From Pseudemcibacter sp038106445 (GTDB lineage: Bacteria > Pseudomonadota > Alphaproteobacteria > Sphingomonadales > Emcibacteraceae), in the NCBI GenBank assembly GCA_038106445.1, contig JAYODU010000010.1:4798-68797 (forward strand): a stretch of 64,000 nt of DNA. The letters are read 5' to 3'. The notes under the pieces were generated by a model. The model was not told the origin of the DNA. It saw only the letters and a list, made by a program, of their open reading frames with translations, and did not search any database. Both the position numbers and the translations under genes were made by a program. Shown here piece by piece: positions 53,217-60,443 of this stretch; the first letter of the stretch is position 1; every line of letters starts with the position of its first letter.

Positions 53217-53372
53217 ATAAATTATATTAATACAAGAAATATATGGTTTAAAACATTCCGGCAAATTCAATTTTTCTAAAAAACGTGGATCAATAAAGAA
53301 CGTGACGTACTGGGCTTTTTATTTTAGCATCTTCGGGTATAAATTATGATTGAATGAAGAGGTCTGATAATA

Positions 53373-54743
53373 ATGATAAAAAAACTGATAATTACTGCAA
53401 GTATTCTTGCCATTATCATATGTACCTTCCTTTTGGTCAGCCGTTCGATGCTTTATAATTATGATGTATCGGCGGATCATGTTTATGATTTTTCGAATAA
53501 GAATGCCCGGATTACTAAACTGAATATTGAAAACGGACAGGTTACTTTACCGCCCATGACGGGTACTAATCTGTCGACATTTTTAAAGGTTTCTGTTGAT
53601 GGATCACTGATCAGTAACATGTTAAGGCCAAGTCTTGTTATGAATACGGGGCTTGGTAGCGAAGTACAGTTTTTTGAGCATGGTGCATCGGGGATACGCT
53701 ATCTGAATATTAGTAAACTGGTCGGAACAGAAGATCAGTTGCTTACAGTGTCTGGCAAACGTCTTGACGTTGATGACGGCCCCGTAGAGCTTATCCAGTT
53801 TGAAAACCCTGTGCTCGCGGGAAAAAGGATACTGGTTTTATCCCCCCATCCTGATGATGCGGAGATCGCAGCATTCGGCCTTTATAGTGAACATAATGAT
53901 GTATTTATTGCCACAGTGACATCGGGCGATGCGGGTCCCTTCATGTATGATGAAATATATGATGAAGAAACTGAAGCTGTTGCACATTATCTTAAAAAAG
54001 GTGAAGTCAGGACATGGAACAGCCTTGCGGTCCCGCTGCTTGGTGGTGTGTCACCGGAAAATATTGTTAATCTTGGCTATAATGATGCACGGCTTCGTGC
54101 CATGTACCGTGACAAGGATATGATTGCGGCCGGGCTTTATACCGAAGTTTCAAACATGGATACGTTCAGAAAGCAGAATTTTTCACGCCTTGCAGATGGA
54201 CTTGTAGGCATAAATAACTGGGCGTCGCTGGTGGGCAATATGAAATATCTGATTAATGAAATCAAACCTGATATCATCATTACGCCGTCGCCCAAATTGG
54301 ATATGCATAGCGATCATCAATACACAACTATTGCAGCCGTTGAAGCACTGAAGGAACTTGAAATTCATGAAGGCACCCTGCTTCTTTATACGAACCACCA
54401 GGTAGCCTTTAATGAAAGATTTCCTTATGGAAACGCAGGGGCAGTCATCTCATTGCCGCCAACACCCCGAGGAAGTAATCATTTTACCAGATTATTTTCC
54501 TATCCAATGAACAGGGATAAGCAACGCAGTAAAATATTTGCGCTTGATGCCATGAATGATCTGCGTCTTGGCACGGATTACAGATTTGTTGGTCGCGCAC
54601 TGGCGCAGGCTGCGGAAACATTCTGGATGCAGATCACAGGTAAGGAAGAAACCTACTTCCGACGTGCTATACGCAGCAATGAATTTTTCTATGTGGTGGA
54701 TGTTAAAGACATATATGATGATGCTAAATTAGCAGATCTTTAA
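53373..54743 (+). CDS. PIG-L family deacetylase, membrane-anchored or secreted
   Basis: A 456-residue protein. An N-terminal hydrophobic segment (KKLIITASILAIIICTFLLV) acts as signal or anchor. About 130 residues of unassigned, probably beta-rich sequence follow, then the PIG-L deacetylase fold with VLSPHPDDAEIAAFGL near residue 159 and the second metal motif MHSDHQYT. The family removes N-acetyl groups from GlcNAc-type sugars with zinc. The N-terminal extension is not part of the standard domain. It lies between the two ArsR-AHSA1 modules. Confidence 0.88.
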   Translation: MIKKLIITASILAIIICTFLLVSRSMLYNYDVSADHVYDFSNKNARITKLNIENGQVTLPPMTGTNLSTFLKVSVDGSLISNMLRPSLVMNTGLGSEVQFFEHGASGIRYLNISKLVGTEDQLLTVSGKRLDVDDGPVELIQFENPVLAGKRILVLSPHPDDAEIAAFGLYSEHNDVFIATVTSGDAGPFMYDEIYDEETEAVAHYLKKGEVRTWNSLAVPLLGGVSPENIVNLGYNDARLRAMYRDKDMIAAGLYTEVSNMDTFRKQNFSRLADGLVGINNWASLVGNMKYLINEIKPDIIITPSPKLDMHSDHQYTTIAAVEALKELEIHEGTLLLYTNHQVAFNERFPYGNAGAVISLPPTPRGSNHFTRLFSYPMNRDKQRSKIFALDAMNDLRLGTDYRFVGRALAQAAETFWMQITGKEETYFRRAIRSNEFFYVVDVKDIYDDAKLADL

Positions 54744-54804
54744 CCCGATATTTTTCTTTCAGAATAAAAATTATCATCATTCAAAATTCTGTTGACGGTC
54801 AATT

Positions 54805-54840
54805 TTATATGTAATAATGTAATTACATGATTACATATAA
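54805..54840. promoter_or_regulatory. 36-bp near-perfect palindrome over the ArsR start codon
   Basis: The two 18-bp arms match except at one pair (54816 and 54829). They contain four copies of ATGTAAT or its complement around the centre at 54822/54823. The ATG at 54827 is inside the palindrome. TTGACG (54792-54797) is a good -35, and a -10 at normal spacing (near 54815-54820) is also covered. It is most likely the autoregulation operator, which would block RNA polymerase. Confidence 0.78.
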
Positions 54841-55168
54841 TGATATGAATGATATATTTCATGCACTTGCGCACGAAACAAGGCGGGAAATAATGGGTAT
54901 CGTTGGCGGATGTTCGGGCATTTCGGTTGGGGAGCTGGCAACATGTTTTGATGTCAGCCGGATTGCCGTGATGAATCATTTGGCTGTGCTTGAAAAAGCG
55001 GGACTGGTTATCAGTGAAAAAGACGGACGTGCGCGCAGGCTTTATTTAAATGTGGCACCCATTCAAATGATTTATGATCGCTGGACGGATGAATATAGTG
55101 GTTATTGGGCAAACCGGATTACAAACATAAAATATAATGCTGAAAAAGCTTCAGGGAAAAGGAAATAA
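54827..55168 (+). CDS. ArsR-type winged helix regulator, second module
   Basis: A 113-residue regulator: IFHALAHETRREIMGIV, GELATCFDVSRIAVMNHLAVLEKAGLV as recognition helix, and EKDGRARRLYLN as wing. No thiol metal site is seen, so it is of the SdpR-like type. The first ATG (54827) is in the operator palindrome and has no ribosome-binding site. ATG 54845 (MNDIFHAL) is an alternative. It is 2 bases upstream of the frameshifted AHSA1 gene, which it likely controls together with itself. Confidence 0.9.
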   Translation: MITYNDMNDIFHALAHETRREIMGIVGGCSGISVGELATCFDVSRIAVMNHLAVLEKAGLVISEKDGRARRLYLNVAPIQMIYDRWTDEYSGYWANRITNIKYNAEKASGKRK

Positions 55169-55170
55169 TA

Positions 55171-55700
55171 ATGACAGAAGATATAAGTGAAAAGGCGGTT
55201 TATCGCGTGCAGATTAAGGCCCCCATTGAAAAGGTATGGTCAGAACTTGTGAAAACAGACGAAGTTCTTCCGTTTTTCTTTGGTGCCGTTTGTAATACTG
55301 AGGACGGTTTAAAGGGGGCGCAAAAATTGCCATTCGCACCAAAGATAACAAATATACCAGTATTGTGGGTGAAGTTCTCGAATTTAATCCGCCCCACCGT
55401 TATTCCCATACGCTTAAATTCACCAATATGGATGATCCCTATAGTACCGTTATCTATGATCTTGTTGAAAAAGATGGTGGGGTAGAATTCTCGCTTACGA
55501 CATTGAACGTGCCAGCGGGAACAAAAACAGAAAAAAGTATGGCGCAGGGTTCACCATTTATCATCAATACACTTAAGGCAATTTGTGAAACGGGAAGGCC
55601 GACTTTTTCGGGCCGTTTAATCCTTGGGATGATTTCACTTATGACACCGTTTACACCAAAAGAATGTCTTAGTGAAAACTGGCCTTACGAAAAAATTTAA
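55171..55700 (+). pseudogene. AHSA1/SRPBCC domain protein, frameshifted
   Basis: The frame starts with MTEDISEKAVYRVQIKAPIEKVWSELVKTDEVLPFFFGAV at 55171 and is lost at the G run 55314-55318. Reading continues in another frame as KIAIRTKDNKYTSIVGEVLEFNPPHRYSHTLKF and so on to 55700. One extra G in the run would join the two into a 176-residue SRPBCC protein. It may be a real frameshift or a homopolymer error. It is paired with the upstream ArsR gene and related in type to the protein at 52540. Its end overlaps the pfk end by 4 bases. Confidence 0.85.
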
Positions 55701-56701
55701 AGATACATGGGCCTTCCAAGAATATTTTTAATATCCGGACGGTAGTTTTTCTGGTCATAAACATTGCTGACAATAAGGTTTGGTTGCTTGCCCAGCACGC
55801 AGTCATTATCCCTGATCGCGTAATTCCCGTCTTTTATCGCGGTCATCTTGCCGTAAGTACCTTTTTCAATCATCTGCACGGCCATGGTACCGAAGGATTT
55901 TGCAACAAGTTTATCAAGCGCATCCGGTTCACCACTTCTCAGCAGATAAGCAAGTGACTGGGTCAATACACTGACGTTATGATTGCTGCGAAGATGCTGA
56001 TAAATAATGTCGCCAATACCACCCAGTTTTTCATTGCCGTAATGGTCCTTGTTATTCTGGTAAATATTATCGCCCCCTTGCAGGGTCGCACCCTCCGCGA
56101 CAACAGCAATGGCATAATTTTCCGCACTCGCGTCGCGGTCGGCTATGATCAGGTTGCTGAAATGAACAAGATCAATCGGNNNNNNNNNNNNNNNNNNNNN
56201 NNNNNNNNNNNNNNNNNNNNNNNNNNNNNNNNNNNNNNNNNNNNNNNNNNNNNNNNNNNNNNNNNNNNNNNNNNNNNNNGCAAAGCGTAGTGAACCATCG
56301 CCGCCAATCGGGACTAACACATCAATTTCCATATGTTCAAGCACCTGAAGAATATGTGTAGTGCAATCAAATGTACCAGCACGGAAGTCAGATGGGGGCA
56401 TTTTTCCTTTTAAAAATGTCGGAATAAATTCTTCGTCCATTTGTACAGGATTAAATCGGGATGTGTGCAGGAACGTACCGCCAACATTTTCAAGTCCGCG
56501 CATCTTTCTGGAATAAAGCGGCATGGACAGGCGTTTGTTTTGTTCCGGGTCGCCATCAAGGTCATAATAAAGAAGCCCTTGCCAGCCACGCCGGATACCA
56601 ATTGTTTGCCAGTTATTTTTTTCAGCGCCCTCGACAACGGCCTTGATACAGGCATTAAGGCCAGGAACGTCACCACCACTTGTCAATATGCCAATTTTCA
56701 T
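55697..56701 (-). CDS. 6-phosphofructokinase, interrupted by a sequence gap
   Basis: This PFK-family enzyme phosphorylates fructose 6-phosphate. MKIGILTSGGDVPGLNACI and IDVLVPIGGDGSLRF are seen before the N gap. The Gly after GGD favours ATP over PPi as donor. After the gap come PIDLVHFSNLIIADRDASAENYAIAVVAEGA, GGIGDIIYQHL, LRSGEPDALDKLVAKSFG and others. The catalytic PKTIDND-type motif falls in the gap. The 34 unknown residues of the gap are too few for the missing piece of the fold, so the gap is probably longer than 100 bases. It lies next to pspF. Confidence 0.85.
   Translation of the reverse strand: MKIGILTSGGDVPGLNACIKAVVEGAEKNNWQTIGIRRGWQGLLYYDLDGDPEQNKRLSMPLYSRKMRGLENVGGTFLHTSRFNPVQMDEEFIPTFLKGKMPPSDFRAGTFDCTTHILQVLEHMEIDVLVPIGGDGSLRFXXXXXXXXXXXXXXXXXXXXXXXXXXXXXXXXXXPIDLVHFSNLIIADRDASAENYAIAVVAEGATLQGGDNIYQNNKDHYGNEKLGGIGDIIYQHLRSNHNVSVLTQSLAYLLRSGEPDALDKLVAKSFGTMAVQMIEKGTYGKMTAIKDGNYAIRDNDCVLGKQPNLIVSNVYDQKNYRPDIKNILGRPMYL
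56180..56279. other. Assembly gap of 100 N
   Basis: Exactly 100 unknown bases sit inside the phosphofructokinase gene. A round count of this size is the usual scaffold placeholder, so the true distance is not known. Confidence 0.99.
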
Positions 56702-56713
56702 CGATTTCTCCGT

Positions 56714-57730
56714 CTAGGTGCTCTGAAGGCCGTGTTTTTTAAGCTGATGACGAAACTGATGATAACTCAAACTCAAATATTCGGCAGCCTTTTTTTGGTT
56801 ATATTTATTTGACCTTAGTGCATCAAGCAACAGTTCTTTTTCATATTCTTCAACACGGTTCTGAAAGTCACCTGGTCCTTTCGGGGCTTTTTCTATAGTT
56901 TCGGGTGTAGTAACGGGGGCATCAACAGATATATTCAATCGTGCAGTTGGTCGGAAGGGTGACTTAAAGGGGTCAATGATTATACTGTTGATTGCTTCAA
57001 ATTCGATGTCTGCATAGTATACAGCCCTTTCTATGACGTTCTTAAGTTCGCGGATATTACCCGGCCAGCTGTAATCCATAAGTTTTTCGTTCATCTCGCC
57101 GGAAAACCCGGGAAAGCTTGTCCAATGCCTTTCCTGGGCAATTTTTTGGCCAAAATGAAAAGCGAGCAACATAATATCGCTTCGCCGTTCTCGTAGTGGC
57201 GGTAAAGTAATCACATCAAGGGCCAGGCGGTCCAGCAGGTCATGGCGGAAGTCACCCCTGTCAGCGGCACGTGGCAAATCAATGTTGGTTGCCCCAATCA
57301 GCCGTACGTCAGTTTCAAGGGTTTTATTGCTTCCCACCCGCTGGAATGTTCCATATTCGGTAACGCGTAGAATTTTTTCCTGAGCGGCATGTGATGTTGA
57401 TGCAATTTCATCAAGGAACAAAGTACCGCCGTTGGCTTCTTCGAAACGTCCGATCCTTTTACCTGTTGCACCGGTGAAGGACCCCGCTTCGTGACCAAAC
57501 AGTTCAGATTCAAGAAGCGTGTCGGGAAGCGCGGCACAGTTAACCTGAACAAAATTCTGTTCCCACCGTGGGGATAAAAAATGTAGTCGTGATGCGATCA
57601 GTTCTTTACCGGTACCGCGTTCACCAATGACCAACACGGACCGGTCATGGCTGGCGGCACGGCTTGTTTGCTCAATAACCTCAAGAAAAGCCGGACTTTC
57701 GCCAATAATGATCTGTTGTTCTACTGCCAT
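56714..57730 (-). CDS. pspF: Phage shock protein operon activator PspF (sigma-54 enhancer-binding protein)
   Basis: A 338-residue bEBP with no regulatory N-terminal domain, as PspF. Walker A is GERGTGKE (residues 36-43), the sigma-54 contact loop is GSFTGA (residues 83-88; usually GAFTGA), Walker B is GGTLFLDEI, and the Arg fingers are in FRHDLLDRL. A Fis-type helix-turn-helix ends it (KKAAEYLSLSYHQFRHQLKKHG). It is divergent from pspA, with a sigma-54 promoter in between. PspA binding normally keeps PspF inactive until membrane stress. Confidence 0.95.
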   Translation of the reverse strand: MAVEQQIIIGESPAFLEVIEQTSRAASHDRSVLVIGERGTGKELIASRLHFLSPRWEQNFVQVNCAALPDTLLESELFGHEAGSFTGATGKRIGRFEEANGGTLFLDEIASTSHAAQEKILRVTEYGTFQRVGSNKTLETDVRLIGATNIDLPRAADRGDFRHDLLDRLALDVITLPPLRERRSDIMLLAFHFGQKIAQERHWTSFPGFSGEMNEKLMDYSWPGNIRELKNVIERAVYYADIEFEAINSIIIDPFKSPFRPTARLNISVDAPVTTPETIEKAPKGPGDFQNRVEEYEKELLLDALRSNKYNQKKAAEYLSLSYHQFRHQLKKHGLQST

Positions 57731-57862
57731 GTTAAATTATATCAATAATCAATAAAAAGTATTAATAATTAATATAAATTGTTATTTTCTGAATTTCAAC
57801 TGTCAAAGACAACTTTCATATAAAATCCTTAAATTCAATGTGTTAACTGAAAATTTCAAGTT

Positions 57863-57878
57863 TGGCATGATCTCTGCA
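57863..57878 (+). promoter_or_regulatory. Sigma-54 promoter of pspABC
   Basis: TGGCATGATCTCTGCA matches the -24/-12 consensus TGGCACG-N4-TTGCA at all but two positions, with the right GG-to-GC spacing. It is 54 bases before the pspA ATG and points toward it. The AT-rich DNA to its left (57731-57862) should hold the PspF and possibly IHF sites. Confidence 0.93.
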
Positions 57879-57931
57879 ATAAATATGTATGAAGGCCCGT
57901 GGTAGGGGCAAAAATTAAACGGAGAAATTAA

Positions 57932-58612
57932 ATGGGCATTTTTACACGCCTGACGGACATTATTAATTCAAATATTACTCACATTCTGGATAAGGCAGAA
58001 GATCCGGACAAGATGATCCGAATGATGATCCAGGAAATGGAAGACACGCTGGTTGAGGTAAGATCATCAGCCGCCCGTGTTATCGCTGACCGCAAGGAAA
58101 TCGATCGTCATATAGAACGTTTGCAAAGAGTACAGCAAGACTGGTACGCTAAAGCAGAACTTGCACTTAGCAAAAACCGTGAAGATCTGGCCAATGCCGC
58201 GCTTATTGAAAAAGCAAAATTGGCGGATTTTGCAGCGGAACTGGAACAGGACCGTGCCCCTTTAGATGAAGCGTTAAGCAAGTATGAAGCTGATATTGTT
58301 TCACTTGAAGCGAAAATTAAGGAAGCAAAGCAAAAACAGCAATCTCTTGTTGAGCGCCAAAATTCAGCTCAATCGCAACTTCGGGTGCGTTCAAAACTTT
58401 ATGATAACCGCATTGAGAATATTATGAACCGTTTTGAACTTATGGAAAAAAGGGTTGAAGAAACGGAAAGTCGTGTTGAAGCCAGCGAGCTTGGCCGTGA
58501 AAAAAAACTTCGCGAAGAATTTGTTGATCTTGAGGCGAACGAACGTGTTGCTGATGAACTTGCAAAACTTAAAGACAAGCTTGCCAAAAAAGAAACCAAA
58601 GCTGCAAAATAA
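57932..58612 (+). CDS. pspA: Phage shock protein A
   Basis: A 226-residue coiled-coil ESCRT-III-like protein that guards the inner membrane and inhibits PspF. It starts MGIFTRLTDIINSNITHILDKAEDPDKMIRMMIQEMEDTL, the typical N-terminus with an amphipathic helix. The rest is a long helical region with heptads rich in Glu, Lys, Arg and Ala. Length matches PspA. It is the first gene behind the sigma-54 promoter, with an ACGGAGAAAT ribosome-binding site. Confidence 0.97.
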   Translation: MGIFTRLTDIINSNITHILDKAEDPDKMIRMMIQEMEDTLVEVRSSAARVIADRKEIDRHIERLQRVQQDWYAKAELALSKNREDLANAALIEKAKLADFAAELEQDRAPLDEALSKYEADIVSLEAKIKEAKQKQQSLVERQNSAQSQLRVRSKLYDNRIENIMNRFELMEKRVEETESRVEASELGREKKLREEFVDLEANERVADELAKLKDKLAKKETKAAK

Positions 58613-58625
58613 TAATAATAGGTGT

Positions 58626-58647
58626 ATCCTGATAATATTATCGGGAT
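58626..58647 (+). repeat. Hairpin between pspA and pspB
   Basis: ATCCTGATAA pairs with TTATCGGGAT around a 2-base centre to give a 22-base near-perfect palindrome with one G-T pair. It has no T tract and so is not a classical terminator. It lies between the pspA stop and the pspB start and may shield the pspA mRNA 3' end or reduce read-through, which would make PspA more abundant. Confidence 0.6.
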
Positions 58648-58664
58648 AACGAAAGGAAGTTGAA

Positions 58665-58877
58665 ATGGAAATTATTGGTATTCTTTTTATGGCAGTAGTG
58701 GCCCCGATTTGGGTTTTGCTTCACTACATAACCCGTTGGAAGTCAACCAAAACAATAAGTAATGAAGATGAAAGCCTTCTGGCTGACCTTTGGGAAAGCG
58801 CAGACAGGATTGACCAGCGCTTGACAAATATTGAACGCATACTGGACGCAGAAGCACCGGAGTGGAGAAAAAGATAA
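58665..58877 (+). CDS. pspB: Phage shock protein B
   Basis: A 70-residue inner membrane protein. An N-terminal helix (IIGILFMAVVAPIWVLLHYI) is followed by a polar C-terminal stretch (DLWESADRIDQRLTNIERILD), the typical PspB layout. It works with PspC to sense membrane stress and release PspF from PspA. Its stop TAA shares one base with the pspC ATG (TAATG). GGAAG is placed well before its start. Confidence 0.93.
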   Translation: MEIIGILFMAVVAPIWVLLHYITRWKSTKTISNEDESLLADLWESADRIDQRLTNIERILDAEAPEWRKR

Positions 58878-59275
58878 TGTATAATAATTCTAGAACACCT
58901 AAATATAAAAAGCTTTATCTGGATAAGAAAAATGCCAAAGTTTCCGGTGTTTGTGCAGGACTTGGTGATTATTTTGGTATTGATCCAATGGTTATCAGAA
59001 TAGCCACTGTTATCATCAGTTTACTTGGTGGTCTTGGCATCATTTTCCTTGGATATATTTTGCTGGCAATTTTTTTGGACCCAAAGCCGCTGGACATGTT
59101 TGAAACACCCCAGCAAAGCGAGTTTTGGAAATCGGTAAGAACGGAACCAAAAAACACAGTACGTGATATCCGCCATAAATTCCGTGATATTGAAAGACGG
59201 CTAAGAGCCGCTGAAGCGCATTTGACATCACCACAATATAATCTTCACCGTGAAATAAATGATCTGGATAAATAA
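58877..59275 (+). CDS. pspC: Phage shock protein C
   Basis: A 132-residue inner membrane protein of the PspC family: KKLYLDKKNAKVSGVCAGLGDYFGIDPMVIRI, the helix TVIISLLGGLGIIFLGYILLAIFLD, and a C-terminal helical tail. I place the start at ATG 58877, which overlaps the pspB stop and has GGAG upstream; the frame also opens at GTG 58862. It is the third gene of the Psp operon and the partner of PspB in the sensor. Confidence 0.93.
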   Translation: MYNNSRTPKYKKLYLDKKNAKVSGVCAGLGDYFGIDPMVIRIATVIISLLGGLGIIFLGYILLAIFLDPKPLDMFETPQQSEFWKSVRTEPKNTVRDIRHKFRDIERRLRAAEAHLTSPQYNLHREINDLDK

Positions 59276-59286
59276 TATAAGAGAAA

Positions 59287-59826
59287 ATGATCATGGATAT
59301 CCTTGTTACACCAACAACAAAAGATCCTTCCCGCGGAATTCTTAAACTTGGATCTAAACAATATCCCTGTGCTTTGGGTAAGAAAGGGATAACATTGTCC
59401 AAGCGGGAAGGAGATAATAAAAGCCCAACAGGGAGCTTCTTGTTGAGAAGCATTTATTATCGTTACGATAAACTACGAAAACCCATCTATAGTAAGGTAC
59501 CGTTAATGGCGACGTTAAAGAAGGATGGTTGGTGTGATGATCCCAAAGATCCTGCATATAATAAATCTGTGATGCTGCCTTATCATGCAAGCGCGGAACG
59601 GTTATGGCGTGACGATGATCTTTATGACGTTTTGGTCGTGCTTGGCTATAACGATGAGCCGGTTAAGCCTGGCAAAGGCAGTGCAATATTTATGCATGTG
59701 GCTCGTGATTTAAATGACCAGAGCTATAAAGGGACAGAGGGATGTGTATCGCTCAGAAAGGATGATCTTCTTGAAATCCTTCCGATACTTACACCGGATA
59801 CTTTACTTACAATTGAATATCCCTAG
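59287..59826 (+). CDS. L,D-transpeptidase (YkuD) family protein
   Basis: A 179-residue YkuD-fold protein. The catalytic motif is seen as FMHVARDLNDQSYKGTEGCVSLRKDDL, with the His of FMHV and the Cys of TEGCVSL. KSPTGSFLLRSIYYR is also typical of the fold. No signal peptide is evident, which is unusual for a cell-wall enzyme, though some stand-alone forms lack one. It is 11 bases after pspC on the same strand, so it may be part of the stress operon. ATG 59293 is an alternative start. Confidence 0.88.
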   Translation: MIMDILVTPTTKDPSRGILKLGSKQYPCALGKKGITLSKREGDNKSPTGSFLLRSIYYRYDKLRKPIYSKVPLMATLKKDGWCDDPKDPAYNKSVMLPYHASAERLWRDDDLYDVLVVLGYNDEPVKPGKGSAIFMHVARDLNDQSYKGTEGCVSLRKDDLLEILPILTPDTLLTIEYP

Positions 59827-60122
59827 AACCGTTCTCGTTTATCTACTGTAAATTCCGGTATCTGTGTTATTGCGGTAATTTTAAACCCGCGACTACGCGG
59901 ATATTTTGAGCGAATTTTCCTAATTGCACTTCTTATATTTAACGCAGGCAGTTCAATATAGCGGCTGTCCGCCCAGCCGTCGTCATAGCGGGGATGTTTT
60001 TCATCAAATTCCACATACCTACGTACCTCGGTGTTGTAAATTACAACTTCATATATATTTGTGTTTCTGTGTTCCTTAATTTTTTCAGGAACCATGAACG
60101 GATATTGATTTGCCTCAGCCAT
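59823..60122 (-). CDS. Unknown small protein, paralogue of the next gene
   Basis: A 99-residue protein I do not recognise. It shares a clear pattern with the neighbour at 60122-60334: YEVVIYNTEVRRYVEF, HPRYDDGWADSRYIEL and AIRKIRSKYPRSRGFKITAIT. It has an N-terminal extension of about 20 residues and a short C-terminal tail (PEFTVDKRERF). No signal or membrane helix is seen. The start shares a base with the stop of the neighbour (TAATG), so the two are coupled. Confidence 0.75.
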   Translation of the reverse strand: MAEANQYPFMVPEKIKEHRNTNIYEVVIYNTEVRRYVEFDEKHPRYDDGWADSRYIELPALNIRSAIRKIRSKYPRSRGFKITAITQIPEFTVDKRERF

Positions 60123-60334
60123 TAAAATGCTTCCGTAACTTCACCAAGAATGAAACCAAGATGTTCAGGATGTTTGCGTCTAAATATTGACACAGCCTCC
60201 TCAGGGGTATGAGCGCTGACCAGTATCAGATGTGTATCCGCCCATTTCGCTTCGAAATTAGGATGATTTTCCCTGTTCCGAACAGCTGTACGTACTTCTG
60301 CATTATAGACGGGTATTTCATAATTCTTTTTCAT
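60122..60334 (-). CDS. Unknown small protein, paralogue of the previous gene
   Basis: A 70-residue protein of unknown family: MKKNYEIPVYNAEVRTAV, HPNFEAKWADTHLILV and AVSIFRRKHPEHLGFILGEV. It shares the pattern YE..xYN.EVR, HP..(D/E)..WAD(S/T), R.K.P...GF with the 99-residue neighbour. The two probably arose by tandem duplication. They are convergent with the Psp-operon genes and divergent from zapE. AAAAGGGATAAAA precedes the ATG. Confidence 0.75.
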   Translation of the reverse strand: MKKNYEIPVYNAEVRTAVRNRENHPNFEAKWADTHLILVSAHTPEEAVSIFRRKHPEHLGFILGEVTEAF

Positions 60335-60443
60335 TTTTATCCCTTTTTCCTAATTTTGATAAAAATTTTGGATAATATTTAACTAAATACCCTATATAAG
60401 TTATTAAAAGTATAACGCGGGACGCTTTTTCAAGTGAAAATAT

